Made by a program: the position numbers and the translations under genes. Positions 1-12,184 of a DNA stretch of 64,000 nucleotides are shown here, one piece after another. A model generated the notes under the pieces. That model was given only the letters and a program-made list of their open reading frames with translations, was not told the DNA's origin and ran no database searches. The stretch comes from Chrysomallon squamiferum (lineage: Eukaryota; Mollusca; Gastropoda; Neomphalida; Peltospiridae), in contig CM022665.1 in the NCBI GenBank assembly GCA_012295275.1, forward strand, positions 201,471 to 265,470, in the 5' to 3' direction. The first letter of the stretch is position 1, and the number at the start of each line of letters is the position of its first letter.

Positions 1-666
1 GGTCAATTTGATATGTTTGGATCTTCCTGTACATTGTCCACAAAACCAACTCTGACATAAATAGAACTGATCTAACTGGTAGCACACTGACAATAACTGA
101 CTCTGTGTAATATTCTAATACACAGAGCCGACTTCCAAACCAGTCAACTATTTATATTGTGTGTAACAGCACCTTTTGTTACCGCACTATGAAAACTGGT
201 GTAAAGTTTCAACGATACCCTCTGATAAAGAAATAAAAGAAAAGACATATTTAAATTGTAAGATATCAGAAGAATTTGACGATTTTCTCGATTGCATCAT
301 GATCTAAATGTTATCACAATAACAACGACAGATTCTGCATAATATTCTGACTATAGAGAGTCCAACTGCAAAACTGTTAAGTATTCATACTGTGTCTAAC
401 AGCAACTTTTGATACCGCCCAGTAGAAAAAATATCATAATAAAAAGACTTAGAAATGTGTATTCAAATCTGGGTACATTTTATTCACGCATATAGGAAAA
501 TAATATACAAGAACGTTTGTCATGTACATGAAGTACTTAGTTGTTATTTAAATTTTAAAAAATGCATGTTTTAGTATAAGAAATATAATTCATATAATTC
601 ATAAATAAACAAAACTAAATAAAATAACTAATTAAATACAATGTAATTAAAAAATCAAATAAGACG

Positions 667-703
<37 letters not shown>

Positions 704-1545
704 AAAAGATAATAAATAAAATAAAATAAAAGTAAAAATTACCCAATGTTTTCTACATTTTTGACTGAAATCTTGTCAGGCATATTAGAGGTTTCTGTAT
801 TACAAAAATAAATAAATATTTTATAATATTAGTAACAAAAAGTTAATAGTTTTAGATATTTGTCTTAACACTTACTCTATACACTCCTAACTATTATTAA
901 AAACGATGCTCAAAATGTGGACGACACAAACAGGTTAATATTTATGACTTTTTCGTTGTCGCTCCTAACAAACGAATGCCGTTTTCTGAATTATCTGAAG
1001 ACAGTTAAAGTTTAATGTGTTAAAATACCGGTCTTGTTTTAAACTTGTTTTTTATTATTATTAGTTTTTAACTAAATCCAAGATCAACGCATGTTTTACG
1101 TCAGTCACTGAATCGAATAAAATCGCCTAGAAAAGCTTCATTATTAGCTGTGAAAATTTACACAATGTAAAACAAGGCAGTAAAGTTAAAATCGGTTTCA
1201 TATGTTTTAAAAAATATTATATATACAGACATGAATACTGGATAGAGAAAACTGTTATTTAATCATCTATAAACTTATCTAAATTCCTAATAACATTATT
1301 TCTATAAAGAACAACTCAAACACATTGATATATTAAAAAAAAGACAACAAAACTTACGTTCCGAAGTGTCTTTCAGTAATCGATAACGAATGTCTTGAGG
1401 TCTGTTTATAAATATCACTTACGTGACTACGACTACACTGTATTAACTACAAGTCCAAACCAATGTTGACTCGCACTGCGCATGTCCTTGTCTAACAGGG
1501 CTGTGTTAGTTTATCAGTACAGTTCTGATTAATAATGTCTGAGAA

Positions 1546-1556
1546 GTTTCGGTTTC
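1546..1556 (-). promoter_or_regulatory. ISRE/IRF-like motif
   Basis: Reads GAAACCGAAAC on the minus strand, matching the GAAANNGAAAC core. A TATTTTATAATG stretch lies about 30 bp away, as in the other copies. Confidence 0.45.
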
Positions 1557-2120
1557 AGAAAAGAAAGAAATGACACGGAAATATTTTATAATGTTAGCAA
1601 CATAAATCTAATAATTTTAAATATTTATTTTAGCACTTTGTCTATAAACTCCTAACTATTATTAAAACGATATTCAAATAGTCTAGGGACAGAAATGGTT
1701 CTTTGTTTGCGACCGTCTGGTTGTTGTTTGTAACAAATACAAAACAAGGTAGTTTTCTCTACTATCTGAATATAATAAAATTTGTTAAAACGTAATTATT
1801 ATTTCAAACACTGACCATGTTAGTAAACTCTTTAGCTAAATTCAAGGTATACGTGTTTTTTACGTGAGTGTTTGAATCGAATAAAATCGATGAGAAAAGC
1901 TATTAGCTGTGAAAACTTACACAATGTAAACAAGTAATGTGAAAATCAGTTTCATACATTTAAGAAGTATAGATATAACTACAGACATAAATATTTCTTT
2001 ACGGACATAAACTTCTAGATACAGAAAACTGTTATTAAAATGTTTATCAACTTCTTAATCATATTATTTCTGTAAAGAAACAGACAACAAAACATTTACT
2101 GGTTATCTCTACATTATAAT

Positions 2121-2164
2121 GATCACGTGACTCAAATTACGTGTACAAAGGTGATATAAATAAA
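2121..2164 (+). promoter_or_regulatory. Composite E-box / AP-1 / ACGTG / TATA module
   Basis: CACGTG (2124-2129) overlaps TGACTCA (2128-2134), followed by TTACGTGTAC and TATAAATA (2155-2162). The spacing, about 25 bp from the last ACGTG to the TATA-like box, is what a compact promoter would show. No coding exon follows within sight. Confidence 0.5.
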
Positions 2165-3232
2165 CTTGGTAACCTTCCAGAAATCTAACTGCTATTGAGA
2201 ATAATCTCATAACTTAGGCTATAACCATTTTTTATTTTATTTTATTTTGTTTCATTTGATATTATTTATTTATTTGTTTCTTCTTTTATGTTTTCTTTTC
2301 TTTTCTTTTCTTTTATTTGTTTCGTTATTGCTTTATGTGTATATTTTATTTATTTTTTATGTATTTTTTCCTTTATGTGTTTTATTCCTTTATTTTTTCT
2401 GCATTTTTATTTATTTATTTATTTATTATTTTATTTATTTTGCAGAGTACAATATATTCTATTGTCAATGTGCAGTCATAATCCTAAACTAGAATACTTT
2501 TTTAATAAGTCGGATTTAATTATCTGCAAACATTATGCTGCAGTGCAAAGTTAACATTATACTGAGTAGTAAATAATTATATGCACTGTTCTCAAACGTT
2601 CCAGGAAATATTTTCGTCCGCAAACGTTTGAGTTTCACAAAAACAAACACAAAAAAACTGAAACGCGGAAATATTTTATAATTTTAGCTACACAAAGCTA
2701 ATAATTTTAAATATTTGTGTTAGACTTATTCTATTCGCTCGTAACTATAATTAAAAACGATACTGAAGAAGTCTAAAAATGGATCAGTATTTGTAACCTT
2801 TTCGTTGTCGCTCCTAACAATTAGAAAAGAAGTCCGTTTTCTCTCTTTTCTGACGATAGCAACAATTTAATGTGTAAAAATACTGGCTTATTATTGAACC
2901 TTTTAAAATTAAATCCAGTGTCTACGCATCTTTTACGTGACTCACTGGATCGAACAAAATGGACGAGAAACATTTCATTATTAGCTGTGGAAATTTACAC
3001 AACGTAAACAAGGAAGTAATGTTAAAATCAGTTTCATACATTTAAAAAGTATAAATATCTCTGCACACATAAATATATATTTATACACATAAATGACTAG
3101 ATACAGAAAACTTTTATTAAAATATTTATAAACTTACTTAAATTCCTAGTAACACTGTAAAGAACAGCTCAAACTCTTCGATATATTAAAACATAGACAA
3201 CACAATGTATACGGGTTGTCTCGACCTCGTAA

Positions 3233-3276
3233 CGATCACGTTCTCGAATTACGTGTACAAAAGTGATATAAATAAA
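3233..3276 (+). promoter_or_regulatory. Degenerate copy of the E-box/TATA module
   Basis: The E-box is mutated to CACGTT and the AP-1 site is lost, but ACGTGTAC and TATAAATA (3267-3274) remain. Confidence 0.35.
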
Positions 3277-3470
3277 CTTGTTAACATTCCAGAAATCTAA
3301 CTGCTATTGAGAATAATCTCATAACTTACTAGATACATAAAACCGTTATTAAATTTTTTGTAAAATTACCTAAATTCCGAATCAAATTATTTCCGTAAAG
3401 AACAGCTCAGACACCTCGATTCATTAGATGGGTCGTTTCTATGTGTGTCGGTCGTTTCTATGTCGTAGTG

Positions 3471-3512
3471 ATCACGTGACTGAAATTACGTGTACAAAGT
3501 GATATAAATAAA
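3471..3512 (+). promoter_or_regulatory. E-box / ACGTG / TATA module
   Basis: CACGTGAC at 3473-3480, TTACGTGTAC, then TATAAATA at 3503-3510. The AP-1 site carries one change (TGACTGA). Confidence 0.45.
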
Positions 3513-5408
3513 CTTGGCAACTTTGAATCGCTAATAAGAAAAATATAATCGAGTTAACAAACATTATTTAATTTAATTTAACTTAACTTAACTAAACTTC
3601 ACTTATTTATTTATTTATTTATTTAGTTGTTGATTTTTTTGTTTCCATGTTTATTGATTTATTTATAATCTGTTGAAAACATTGTATTTTATTCTAGTTA
3701 AAGTTAACTAAATATTATTCATATTACAACTAGGTATATTGTTTACACTGCAAACTTTCTCTTATAGTAACTTCCTTTGTCTTATGTCTTATTAAGACCA
3801 ACTCAGTTTATTTTCTTTGAATACCCTTGCTATTAAACAGCGGTCAATTTGATATGTTTGGATCTTCCTGTACATTGTCCACAAAACCAACTCTGACATA
3901 AATAGAACTGACCTAACTGGTAGCACACTGACAATAACTGACTCTGTGTAATATTGTAATACACAGAGCCGACTTCCAAACCAGTAAACTCTTTATATTG
4001 TGTCTGACAGCACCTTTTGTTACCGCACTATGAAAACTGGTGTAAAGTTTCAACGATACCCTCTGATAAATAAATAAAAGAAAAGACATATTTAAATTGT
4101 AAGATATCAGAAGAATTTGACGATTTTCTCGATTGCATCATGATCTAAATGTTATCACAACAACAACGACAGATTCTGCATAATATTCTGACTATAGAGA
4201 GTCCAACTGCAAAACTGTTAAGTGTTCATACTGTGTCTAACAGCAACTTTTGATACCGCCCAGTAGAAAAAATATCATAATAAAAAGACTTAGAAATGTT
4301 TATTCAAATCTGGGTACATTTTATTCACGCATATAGGAAAATAATATACAAGAACGTTTGTCATGTACATGAAGTACTTAGTTGTTATTTAAATTTAAAA
4401 AAATGCATGTTTTAGTATAAGAAATATAATTCATATAAATAAACAAAACTAAATAAAATAACTAATTAAATAAAATTTAATTAAAAAATCAAATAAGACA
4501 TGTATTTTATATGTATATATATTCTTAATAAAAAATAAAATAAAAAATAAGATAAAAGTAAAAATTACCAAACGTTTTCTACATTTTTAACTTAAATCTT
4601 GTCAGACATATTAGAGGTTTCTGCATTACAAAAAATAAATAAATATTTTATAATATTAGTGACAAAAAGGAAATAATTTTAAATATTTGTCTTAACACTT
4701 ACTCTGTACACTCCTAACTATTATTGAAAACGATACTCAAGAAGTGGGCGATACAAACAGATTAATATTTATGACTTTTTCGTTCTCGCTCCTAACAAAT
4801 ACAAAAGAATGTCGTTTTCTGTATTATCTGAAGATTGTTAAAATTTAATGTGTTAAAATACTGGTCTTGTTTTAATTTATTTTTATTATTATTAGTTTTT
4901 AACTAAATCCAAGATCAACGCATGTTTTACATCAGTCATTGAATCGAATAAAATCGCCTAGAAAAGCTTCATTATTAGCTGTGAAAATTTACACAACGTA
5001 AAACAAGGAAGTAAAGTTAAAATCGGTTTCATGTGTTTTAAAAATATTATATATAAAGTCATGAATATCTGATTACTGGATACAGAAAACTGTTATTTAA
5101 ACGTCTCTAAACTTATCTAAATTCCTAATCACGTTATTTTTATAAAGAAGAACTCAAACACATTCATATATTAAAAAAAAAAAAAAAAAGTAACGTTCCC
5201 GAAGTGTCTTTCAGTATTCGATAACGAATGTCTTGAGGTCTGTTTATTAATACCACTTACGTGACTACGACTACACTGTATTAACTACAAGTCCAAACCA
5301 ATGTTGACTCGCACTGCGCATGTCTTGTCTAACAGGGCTGTGTTAGTTTATCAATACAGTTCTGATTAATAATGTCTGAGATCCTTTCGTCTTTTGTGAA
5401 AAATACAA

Positions 5409-5419
5409 GTTTCGGTTTC
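5409..5419 (-). promoter_or_regulatory. ISRE/IRF-like motif
   Basis: GAAACCGAAAC on the minus strand, in the second copy of the 3.84-kb tandem duplication. Unlike the first copy it keeps the extra segment containing CTTTCGTCTTTTGTG beside it. Confidence 0.45.
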
Positions 5420-6021
5420 AGAAAAGAAAGAAATGACACGGAAATATTTTATAATGTTAGCAACATAAATCTAATAATTTTAAATATTTATTTTAGCACT
5501 TTGTCTATAAACTCCTAACTATTAGCAAAATCGATATTCAAATAGTCTAGGGACAGAAATGGTTCTTTGTTTGCGACCGTCTGGTTGTTGTTTGTAACAA
5601 ATACAAAACAAGGTAGTTTTCTCTACTATCTGAATATAATAAAATGTGTTAAAACGTAATTACTATTTCAAACATTGACCATGTTATTAAACTCTTTAGT
5701 TAAATTCAAGGTCTACGTGTTTTTTACGTGAATGTTTGAATCGAATAAAATCGACGAGAAAAGCTATTAGCTGTGAAAACATACACAATGTAAACAAGTA
5801 ATGTGAAAATCAGTTTCATACATTTAAAAAGTATAGATATAACTACAGACATAAATATTTATTTACGGACATAAACTGCTAGATACAGAAAACTGTTATA
5901 AAAATGTTTATCAACTTACCTAAATACTTAATCACGTTATTTCTGTAAAGAACGGCTCGAACTCATAGATATATTAACAACAGACAACAAAACGTATCCG
6001 GGTCGTCATTAGGTCGTAACG

Positions 6022-6050
6022 ATCACGTGACTCAGCTTACGTGTACAAAG
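6022..6050 (+). promoter_or_regulatory. E-box / AP-1 module without TATA box
   Basis: CACGTGACTCA starts at 6024 and is followed by TTACGTGTAC; the TATA-like position reads AAACATAAAC and is lost. Confidence 0.4.
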
Positions 6051-6124
6051 AAACATAAACTTGGCGACTTTCCATTGAACCGCTGATAAGGAAACATCTC
6101 ATAATCTAGGGAGCAGATATTATT

Positions 6125-6159
<35 letters not shown>

Positions 6160-7552
6160 TATTTTGCTGAATACATCACATTTTATTCTAGTACAAGTTA
6201 ACTAAATATTAATAGTATCACAAATAGGTATACTGTTTACACCAGAAACTGTCTTGTGCCTTAATAAGACGAACCCAGATTTAAAAAAAAGAAAAGATTT
6301 TCTAAATGTTGTTATTATAATATAATTCCATTTTTATTACTTTAACTCACTCTTGATAAATTTAGAAAGATTTTCTGAGACACAAATATAGATATTTGTA
6401 ATATTTTCATGTACATTATACTCAATGGATTAAAAAATAACGATGTTAAAAAATACCATATATTTTCATTAGAGTAAGATTACATTGAACTTAATTTCTA
6501 TTAAAGCTTTCTATTTCATTTTCTTTGAATACTCTTCATTTTAAAACGCGGTCAATATGGAATTTTTCGAATTTTCTTGAACATTGTCCATAAAACCAAC
6601 TCTGACAGGAATAAAACTGATCTAAATGGTAGCACAATAACTGATTCTGCTTAATATTCTCAATACACAGCGTCCACTTGATTAGACTCTGAACTGTTTA
6701 TGTTGTGTTACCTGCACTTAGAAAAATAACACAAGTTTCTTATAAAGAGAAGGAAATAAATATGAGAGAAGTTTCATAACTTAGGCGCAAACATTGTTTA
6801 TTTATTTATTTATATTTTATTTTATTAGTTTTTTTCTTAAATACTGAAAAAGATGAACTTATTCTCTTATTTACATTAGTAACATTTCTAAACTGACTTT
6901 TGATTGAAAACTTCATTTCATTTAAATTTTCTAAGTTAGAGACTGGTACCGCGTAGACTCATTATTTTTTTTATTGTTTTCTTTTTTCCTTTTACTTATT
7001 TAACAAAGAATTAATAACAATAAGTTATTAAATTTCCACTCTCCTTAACCTTTTTTAAATTGACTAAAGTTTAAATTTAAAAGTATAACCGAGAGGATCA
7101 AGTGATAACTATTTTCTGTTACACTTTTTGTACATCAGATTGTTAGATAATAAGTCTAGTATAGCTTTTTTTTTCAAGTTTTTATTGTTACTGAGTTTCC
7201 TTTTCCTTTTCTTCTTCTTCCTTTTTTATTTTTTTATTTTTTATTTTGTTTTCATTTTAGAAGATTAGAATTCACTTTTCTAAATAGATTCTAACTTAAT
7301 AAACACTGTGAATTTATGATTACACATTGTTTACCCCTGGACTGTGGACCAAGCTACAAACAACCTAAAGTGAAACTGTGCAAAAATCATACTGGAAATC
7401 ATAACTCACCAACAAAGAACACGCAATTTGACTTTATTTAGCTCGGTGATATGTATTTTAATATTATCAGCTGTTTTGATGTTAATAACTTATCTGATCT
7501 ACCAAGATTTAAATAAATAAATAAATTTCCAGTAGTATTTTCGTCCGTACAA

Positions 7553-7563
7553 GTTTCAGTTTC
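7553..7563 (-). promoter_or_regulatory. ISRE/IRF motif, canonical
   Basis: GAAACTGAAAC on the minus strand, a full match to the vertebrate ISRE core GAAANNGAAACT. Its inverted-duplication partner is at 12174. Confidence 0.5.
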
Positions 7564-8013
7564 ACAAAAGATCGAAACAACACGAAATATTTTATAACTT
7601 TAGCAACAGAAAGCTAGTAACTTTAAATATTTGTTTTACCACTTTTTTATACACTCATAACTATTATTAAAAACGATACTGAAGAAGTGTGGAGACACAA
7701 AATTGTCGACATTTGTTACTTTTACGCTGTCGCTCGTAATAAATATAAAAGAAGGTTGTTTTATGTATTATCTGAAGATAGAAGAACTATTTAAAAGCTA
7801 ATTACTATTTCAAAAATCGCCGAGAGAAATTTCGTTATTATCTTCGAAAATTTGCACAACGTAAACAAGGAAGTAATATTCAAATCCCTTTCATACATTA
7901 TTTTTTTTTATTAACTTAACTAATCGAATTATTTCTGTAAAGAACGACTCAAACACATCGATATATTAAAAATAGACAAAAAAACGTTTCCGGCTCGTCA
8001 CTATATTGTAACG

Positions 8014-8036
8014 ATCACGTGACTCAAGTAACGTTG
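8014..8036 (+). promoter_or_regulatory. E-box / AP-1 module at contig end
   Basis: CACGTGACTCA starts at 8016, 60 bases before the N gap. The ACGTG half reads AACGTTG and is degenerate. It pairs with 11711-11724 in the inverted duplication. Confidence 0.4.
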
Positions 8037-8086
8037 AAAAAAAAGGGTTAAAATAAACTACAGGGCGACTTTCCAATTGAATCAGA

Positions 8087-8286
8087 NNNNNNNNNNNNNN
8101 NNNNNNNNNNNNNNNNNNNNNNNNNNNNNNNNNNNNNNNNNNNNNNNNNNNNNNNNNNNNNNNNNNNNNNNNNNNNNNNNNNNNNNNNNNNNNNNNNNNN
8201 NNNNNNNNNNNNNNNNNNNNNNNNNNNNNNNNNNNNNNNNNNNNNNNNNNNNNNNNNNNNNNNNNNNNNNNNNNNNNNNNNNNNNN
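8087..8286. other. Assembly gap, 200 N
   Basis: Exactly 200 N, the same length as the gap at 62804-63003, so it is probably a fixed-size scaffold placeholder. Repeat orientation flips across it. Confidence 0.97.
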
Positions 8287-8489
8287 AGAAAACTACCTTT
8301 TTTTTGTATTTGTTACAAACAACAACCAGACGGTCGCAAACAAAGAACCATTTCTGTCCCTAGACTATTTGAATATCGTTTTGCTAATAGTTAGGAGTTT
8401 ATAAACTAAGTGCTAAAATTAATATTTAAAATTATTAGATTTATGTTGCTAACATTATAAAATATTTCCGTGTCATTTCTTTCTTTTCT

Positions 8490-8500
8490 GAAACCGAAAC
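8490..8500 (+). promoter_or_regulatory. ISRE/IRF-like motif
   Basis: GAAACCGAAAC, about 30 bp after TATAAAATATTT (from 8456). Confidence 0.45.
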
Positions 8501-9081
8501 TTGTATTGTTCACAAAAGACGAAAGGATCTCAGACATTATTAATCAGAACTGTATTGATAAACTAACACATTCCTGTTAGACAAGGACATGCGCAGTGCG
8601 TGTCAACGTTGGTTTGGACTTGTAGTTAATACAGTGATGTCGTAGTCACGTAACAGTTTTCTATATCTAGTAACTTAGGTCTGTAAATATACATTTATTT
8701 CTGATTTCAACATTACTTCCTTGTTTACACGGTGTACATTTTCACAGCTAATAACGAAGTTTTTCTCGTCGATTTTACTCGATTCAAACAGTTATGTAAT
8801 ACGCAGGTTGACCTGGGATTTAGTTTAGTGAAAAGAGTTTAATAACATGACCAGTGTTTGAAATATGCATTAACATATTTCATTATATTCAGATAACAGA
8901 GAAAACAACCGTTTTTTGTATTTATTATAAACGACAACCAAAAGGTCGCAAATACTGAAGTATCTCATTATCACCCTTCTTCACTATCGTGTATAGAGTG
9001 AGTGTTCAGACAAACATTTAAAACTGTCCGATTTATTTTGATACCACCAGGAAATATTTCCGTGTTCATTCTTTCTTTTCT

Positions 9082-9092
9082 GAAATCGAAAC
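9082..9092 (+). promoter_or_regulatory. ISRE-like motif, variant
   Basis: GAAATCGAAAC; fits the loose GAAANNGAAAC core. The nearby TATA-like stretch is absent in this copy. Confidence 0.35.
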
Positions 9093-9240
9093 CTCTATTT
9101 TTACAACGGACTAAAATATTTCCGGTAACGTTCGAGAACAGAGTACATAATTATACGAGAAAAATCAAAGGAAAAAATCGATGTGTTTATCAGTGTGTTT
9201 GAGCTGTCAGTTACATATGTAGCAGTATCAGATTTTTTTA

Positions 9241-9661
9241 CTTTTCCATAACACAGGAAGTAGAACGTAACAGCTACGGGTGGGTTCAGACAATTTATTC
9301 AATGTCACACAAAAAATGAAGACAAGGAAAAACACCCTACGAGAACAATAAAACAATAAATATCACATCATAGAGTACATATAGCATCAAGTTATAGAAT
9401 AATTTATGTATATATATAACATTTATATCACAATTTAAGCAAATGTATATCTATAATACTATTCATCTCATCATAAAAATAATGAAAATTGAATTATCTT
9501 GCTTTAAATCCTGAGTATTTAATGCCAAACTATAAAAGCATTTGATAACATAAAGCAAATATATGTAATAAATACACTTGATTAACATGACAAATACAAC
9601 TAGTCATATACCACAGTTATACATGACAAACTGATATTTGACAAACATAATACATAAAAAC
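9241..9661 (-). other. Unique AT-rich stretch, possible 3' UTR of the minus-strand gene
   Basis: No homology to the flanking repeats. On the minus strand an AATAAA is present near 9290-9296, about 370 bases beyond the stop at 9662, which would suit a polyadenylation signal. Nothing else recognised. Confidence 0.3.
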
Positions 9662-9732
9662 TCATACCAGGTAGATGACACCTGGGTGTAAGAAACTGGA
9701 TTCTCCAGCACACTGAACGAGAACAGGACAAT
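9662..9732 (-). CDS. Candidate terminal coding exon, unidentified protein
   Basis: On the minus strand a TTTGTAG acceptor precedes 71 nt that, joined in phase to the G ending the upstream exon (10080), read 23 residues and then TGA: the segment starts DCPVLVQCAGESS and ends HPGVIYLV. Phase compatibility with the exon at 10080-10279 and the balanced, non-repetitive composition support a real exon. The polypyrimidine tract is weak. I do not recognise the protein family. Confidence 0.4.
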
Positions 9733-10079
9733 CTACAAATCAAATACAAGACATATAAAAGAAACTACCGACAATTACACAATTAACACATCACATATCG
9801 CCAACCACGATGTACCAAAACATGTACACACACACATACAAAATACACATACAAAAATACATATACACAATTGACATTTCATTCGGATTGTATGTTTTCT
9901 TTAAGCCAGCTATCTTGAACAAATGTTTATTCAATGTAATTTAATCCATATATCCAATATAAATAATAATTACTTTATATATTCATAAAGTAATTAAACA
10001 AGTACTTTCTAATGGTGTTAAATAACAATGCATGTATACAAAACATACATATATTAAATAAAACAAAATACAGACTAAC

Positions 10080-10279
10080 CTTTCAGATAACATCCACTTT
10101 CAAATAATAAATTCAGTTCCACCTTTAAAAATGAAATCTGGCCTGACAGTATAATCTTATCAGGAGAAATAAACCTGAACACTTGAGCCAAGTTGTTTAT
10201 TCCCTGATGGGCTTGGGAGAGGAGTTTGGGAACAATAGTTAACACGCAAGGCAAGTAACGTGTGTTAATACAGTGTAAG
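10080..10279 (-). CDS. Candidate internal coding exon, unidentified protein
   Basis: Minus strand: acceptor TTTCATTCAG, 200-nt open segment, donor G|GTTAGT. The predicted peptide includes LLSQAHQGINNLAQVF and ISPDKIILSGQISF, a helical-looking, mixed composition quite unlike the low-complexity frames around it. The exon starts after two codon bases and ends after one, matching the next exon at 9732-9662. No upstream exon was found: repeat units start again near 10500, so the gene may be truncated here or its other exons may lie elsewhere. Family not recognised. Confidence 0.45.
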
Positions 10280-10939
10280 CTGAATGAAACAATCACCACA
10301 ATGACAAGTTATCAGCCTATTGTTTGGCATAATCTGGCTAGGGATAAAATAAAACTTTAGTTACACAATAAGCTGACAGGAGGCAAGCTGTAAATAAAAC
10401 CTTACATTAATGACCAAGCCTGCTAAAAAGCAAATATCTGCACATAAAACATTAAATACAAATCCTAACTAAAACAAATACCACATACTTCCACACATAA
10501 GTCATGTGATTAGGAATTTAGGTAAGTTAATAAACATTTTAATAAGTCTTCTTCATCCAGTAAAGAGATATTAATGAAACTAATTTTAATTTTTCTTCCA
10601 AGTTTCATAGCACATATCGAAGCTTTTCTAGTCGATTTCATTCAATACAAACACTTACGTAAAAAGCACATTGGATTTAGTTGAAGGAGATGAATAACAG
10701 GACCAATATATGAAATAAAAATTACACATCTGACTAGCTTCAAATCGACATTCTTTTGTATTTGTTAGGAGCGACAACGAAAAGGTCACAAATATTGACC
10801 AGTTTGTGCCACCCACTTCTTGAATATTTTTCTCGGTAACTTAGGAGTGTATAGAGTAAGTACTAAGACAAATATTTAAAATATTTAGCTTTTTGTTACT
10901 AAAATTATAAAATATTTCCGTGTTATTCTTTTCTTTTGT

Positions 10940-10950
10940 GAAACTGAAAC
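10940..10950 (+). promoter_or_regulatory. ISRE/IRF motif, canonical
   Basis: GAAACTGAAAC in TTTTGTGAAACTGAAACC. Confidence 0.45.
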
Positions 10951-11710
10951 CTGTATTATGCCTAACAAGATTTAAGTTAACAGTGTAGAAAGCATTTGAT
11001 AATTTTTTTAAATTAAAGTATATTTAATTAATTATTTTATCTAGTTTTGTTTATATGTATCTTTCTAAATAAATTATATTTTATTCTACAAAAAAATGCA
11101 CATATTTTATTTAAATTACGACTAAGTACATCATTTACATGACAAAAGTTCTTGTATTTAATTTTCCTATATGCTCGAATAAAACGTATTCAGATTTCAA
11201 TAAATATTTTTTAAGTGTTTTTATTATGACTTTTTCTTATTGGGCGGTGAGAAAAGCTGCTGTTAGACACAATATAAACAGTTTACAATTTTGCAGGTAG
11301 GCTCTGTATATTCAGAATAGCATACATAATCTCTTCTTGTTATTGTGATCAGTTGTATTCCTGTCAGAATTGGTTTTATGGACAATGTACAGGAAATTTC
11401 AAAGATTCGAAACTGAATATTCAAACAAAACAAACTGCAATAGCTGTAATAAAAATAAAGATTAGTGTATGTTTATTATAATTAAAGTAATATATTTTAA
11501 TATTATTATATTTTATACACGGCAAATGAGTATACTGTAAATGAAAATAATAAAATATTTATATTTGTCTATTCAGCAAACTATAGATAAATCAATAGTT
11601 TAATAAATAAATAAATAAATAACATAATGTGTGTATTATGATATTTGTCTGATTAGCGGTTCAGCGGAAAGTCGCCCAGTTTATTTATAGCCTTTTTCAC
11701 AACGTTACTT

Positions 11711-11724
11711 GAGTCACGTGATCG
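11711..11724 (-). promoter_or_regulatory. E-box / AP-1 element
   Basis: Minus strand CACGTGACTCA (E-box 11715-11720); partner of 8016. Confidence 0.4.
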
Positions 11725-12173
11725 TTACAATACAGTGACAACCCGGAAACGTTTTCTTGTCTATTTTTAATATATCGATGTGTTTGAGTCGTTCTTTACA
11801 GAAATAATTCGATTAGTTAAGTTAATAAAAAAAAAAAATGTATGAAAGGGATTTGAATATTACTTCCTTGTTTACGTTGTGCAAATTTTCGAAGATAATA
11901 ACGAAATTTCTCTCGGCGATTTTTGAAATAGTAATTAGCTTTTAAATAGTTCTTCTATCTTCAGATAATACACAAAACAACCTTCTTTTATATTTATTAC
12001 GAGCGACAACGTAAAAGTAACAAATGTCGACAATTTTGTGTCTCCACACTTCTTCAGTATCGTTTTTAATAACAGTTATGAGTGTATAAAATAAGTGGTA
12101 AAACAAATATTTAAAGTTACTAGCTTTCTGTTGCTAAAGTTATAAAATATTCCGTGTTGTTTCGATCTTTTGT

Positions 12174-12184
12174 GAAACTGAAAC
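12174..12184 (+). promoter_or_regulatory. ISRE/IRF motif, canonical
   Basis: GAAACTGAAACTT, full ISRE core match; inverted partner of the site at 7553. Confidence 0.5.

Larger units (their letters stand above)
1..6060. repeat. Direct tandem duplication, period about 3.84 kb
   Basis: The sequence at position 1 recurs at 3841 in the same orientation. The first roughly 2 kb of each copy (1-2160 and 3841-6060) matches closely with scattered indels; the remainder (2160-3840) is present only in the first copy. Each copy holds an ISRE-like site (1546, 5409), a CACGTG site (2124, 6024) and the same TGCGCATG-containing stretch (near 1480 and 5320). Confidence 0.75.
1..8086 (-). repeat. Promoter-like repeat block, left orientation; left arm of large inverted duplication
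   Basis: No gene is seen here. The block is made of diverged copies of a roughly 0.65-0.8 kb unit. Recurrent landmarks are an ISRE-like motif, a conserved stretch near 950, 2800 and 4780 containing TTTTCGTTGTCGCTCC, and a CACGTG...TATAAATA module. Read as reverse complement, 2200-8086 is collinear with 11655-17450; a 130-bp stretch at 7320-7450 compared by eye with 12290-12425 differs at only a few positions. Runs of (TTTA)n separate many units. The block ends exactly at an N gap, so the arrangement may be an assembly product. Confidence 0.75.
8287..9240 (+). repeat. Promoter-like repeat units, right orientation
   Basis: Reverse-complement relatives of 5320-5640 and neighbours. Includes two ISRE-like sites. 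No coding exon recognised; short open frames here recur with stops in other copies and are taken as chance. Confidence 0.7.

Noticed and set aside
2247-2554. Phe/Leu/Tyr-rich open frames, with a similar pair at 17090-17408
   Set aside because: They are translations of (TTTTA)n/(TTTC)n simple repeats inside the promoter-like block; the two sites are inverted copies of each other and have no start context or family signature.
1-8086. Possibility that the repeat units are LTRs of a retrovirus-like element
   Set aside because: No TG...CA ends with target duplications, primer-binding site, or gag/pol sequence were seen; units are arranged head-to-tail like a satellite.
9002-9202. A 66-codon frame whose peptide resembles one at 45155-45379 (shared KSKPLFLQR)
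   Set aside because: Both are the same repeat unit around the ISRE-like motif; other copies carry stops or shifts in this frame, so the likeness is DNA repeat identity.
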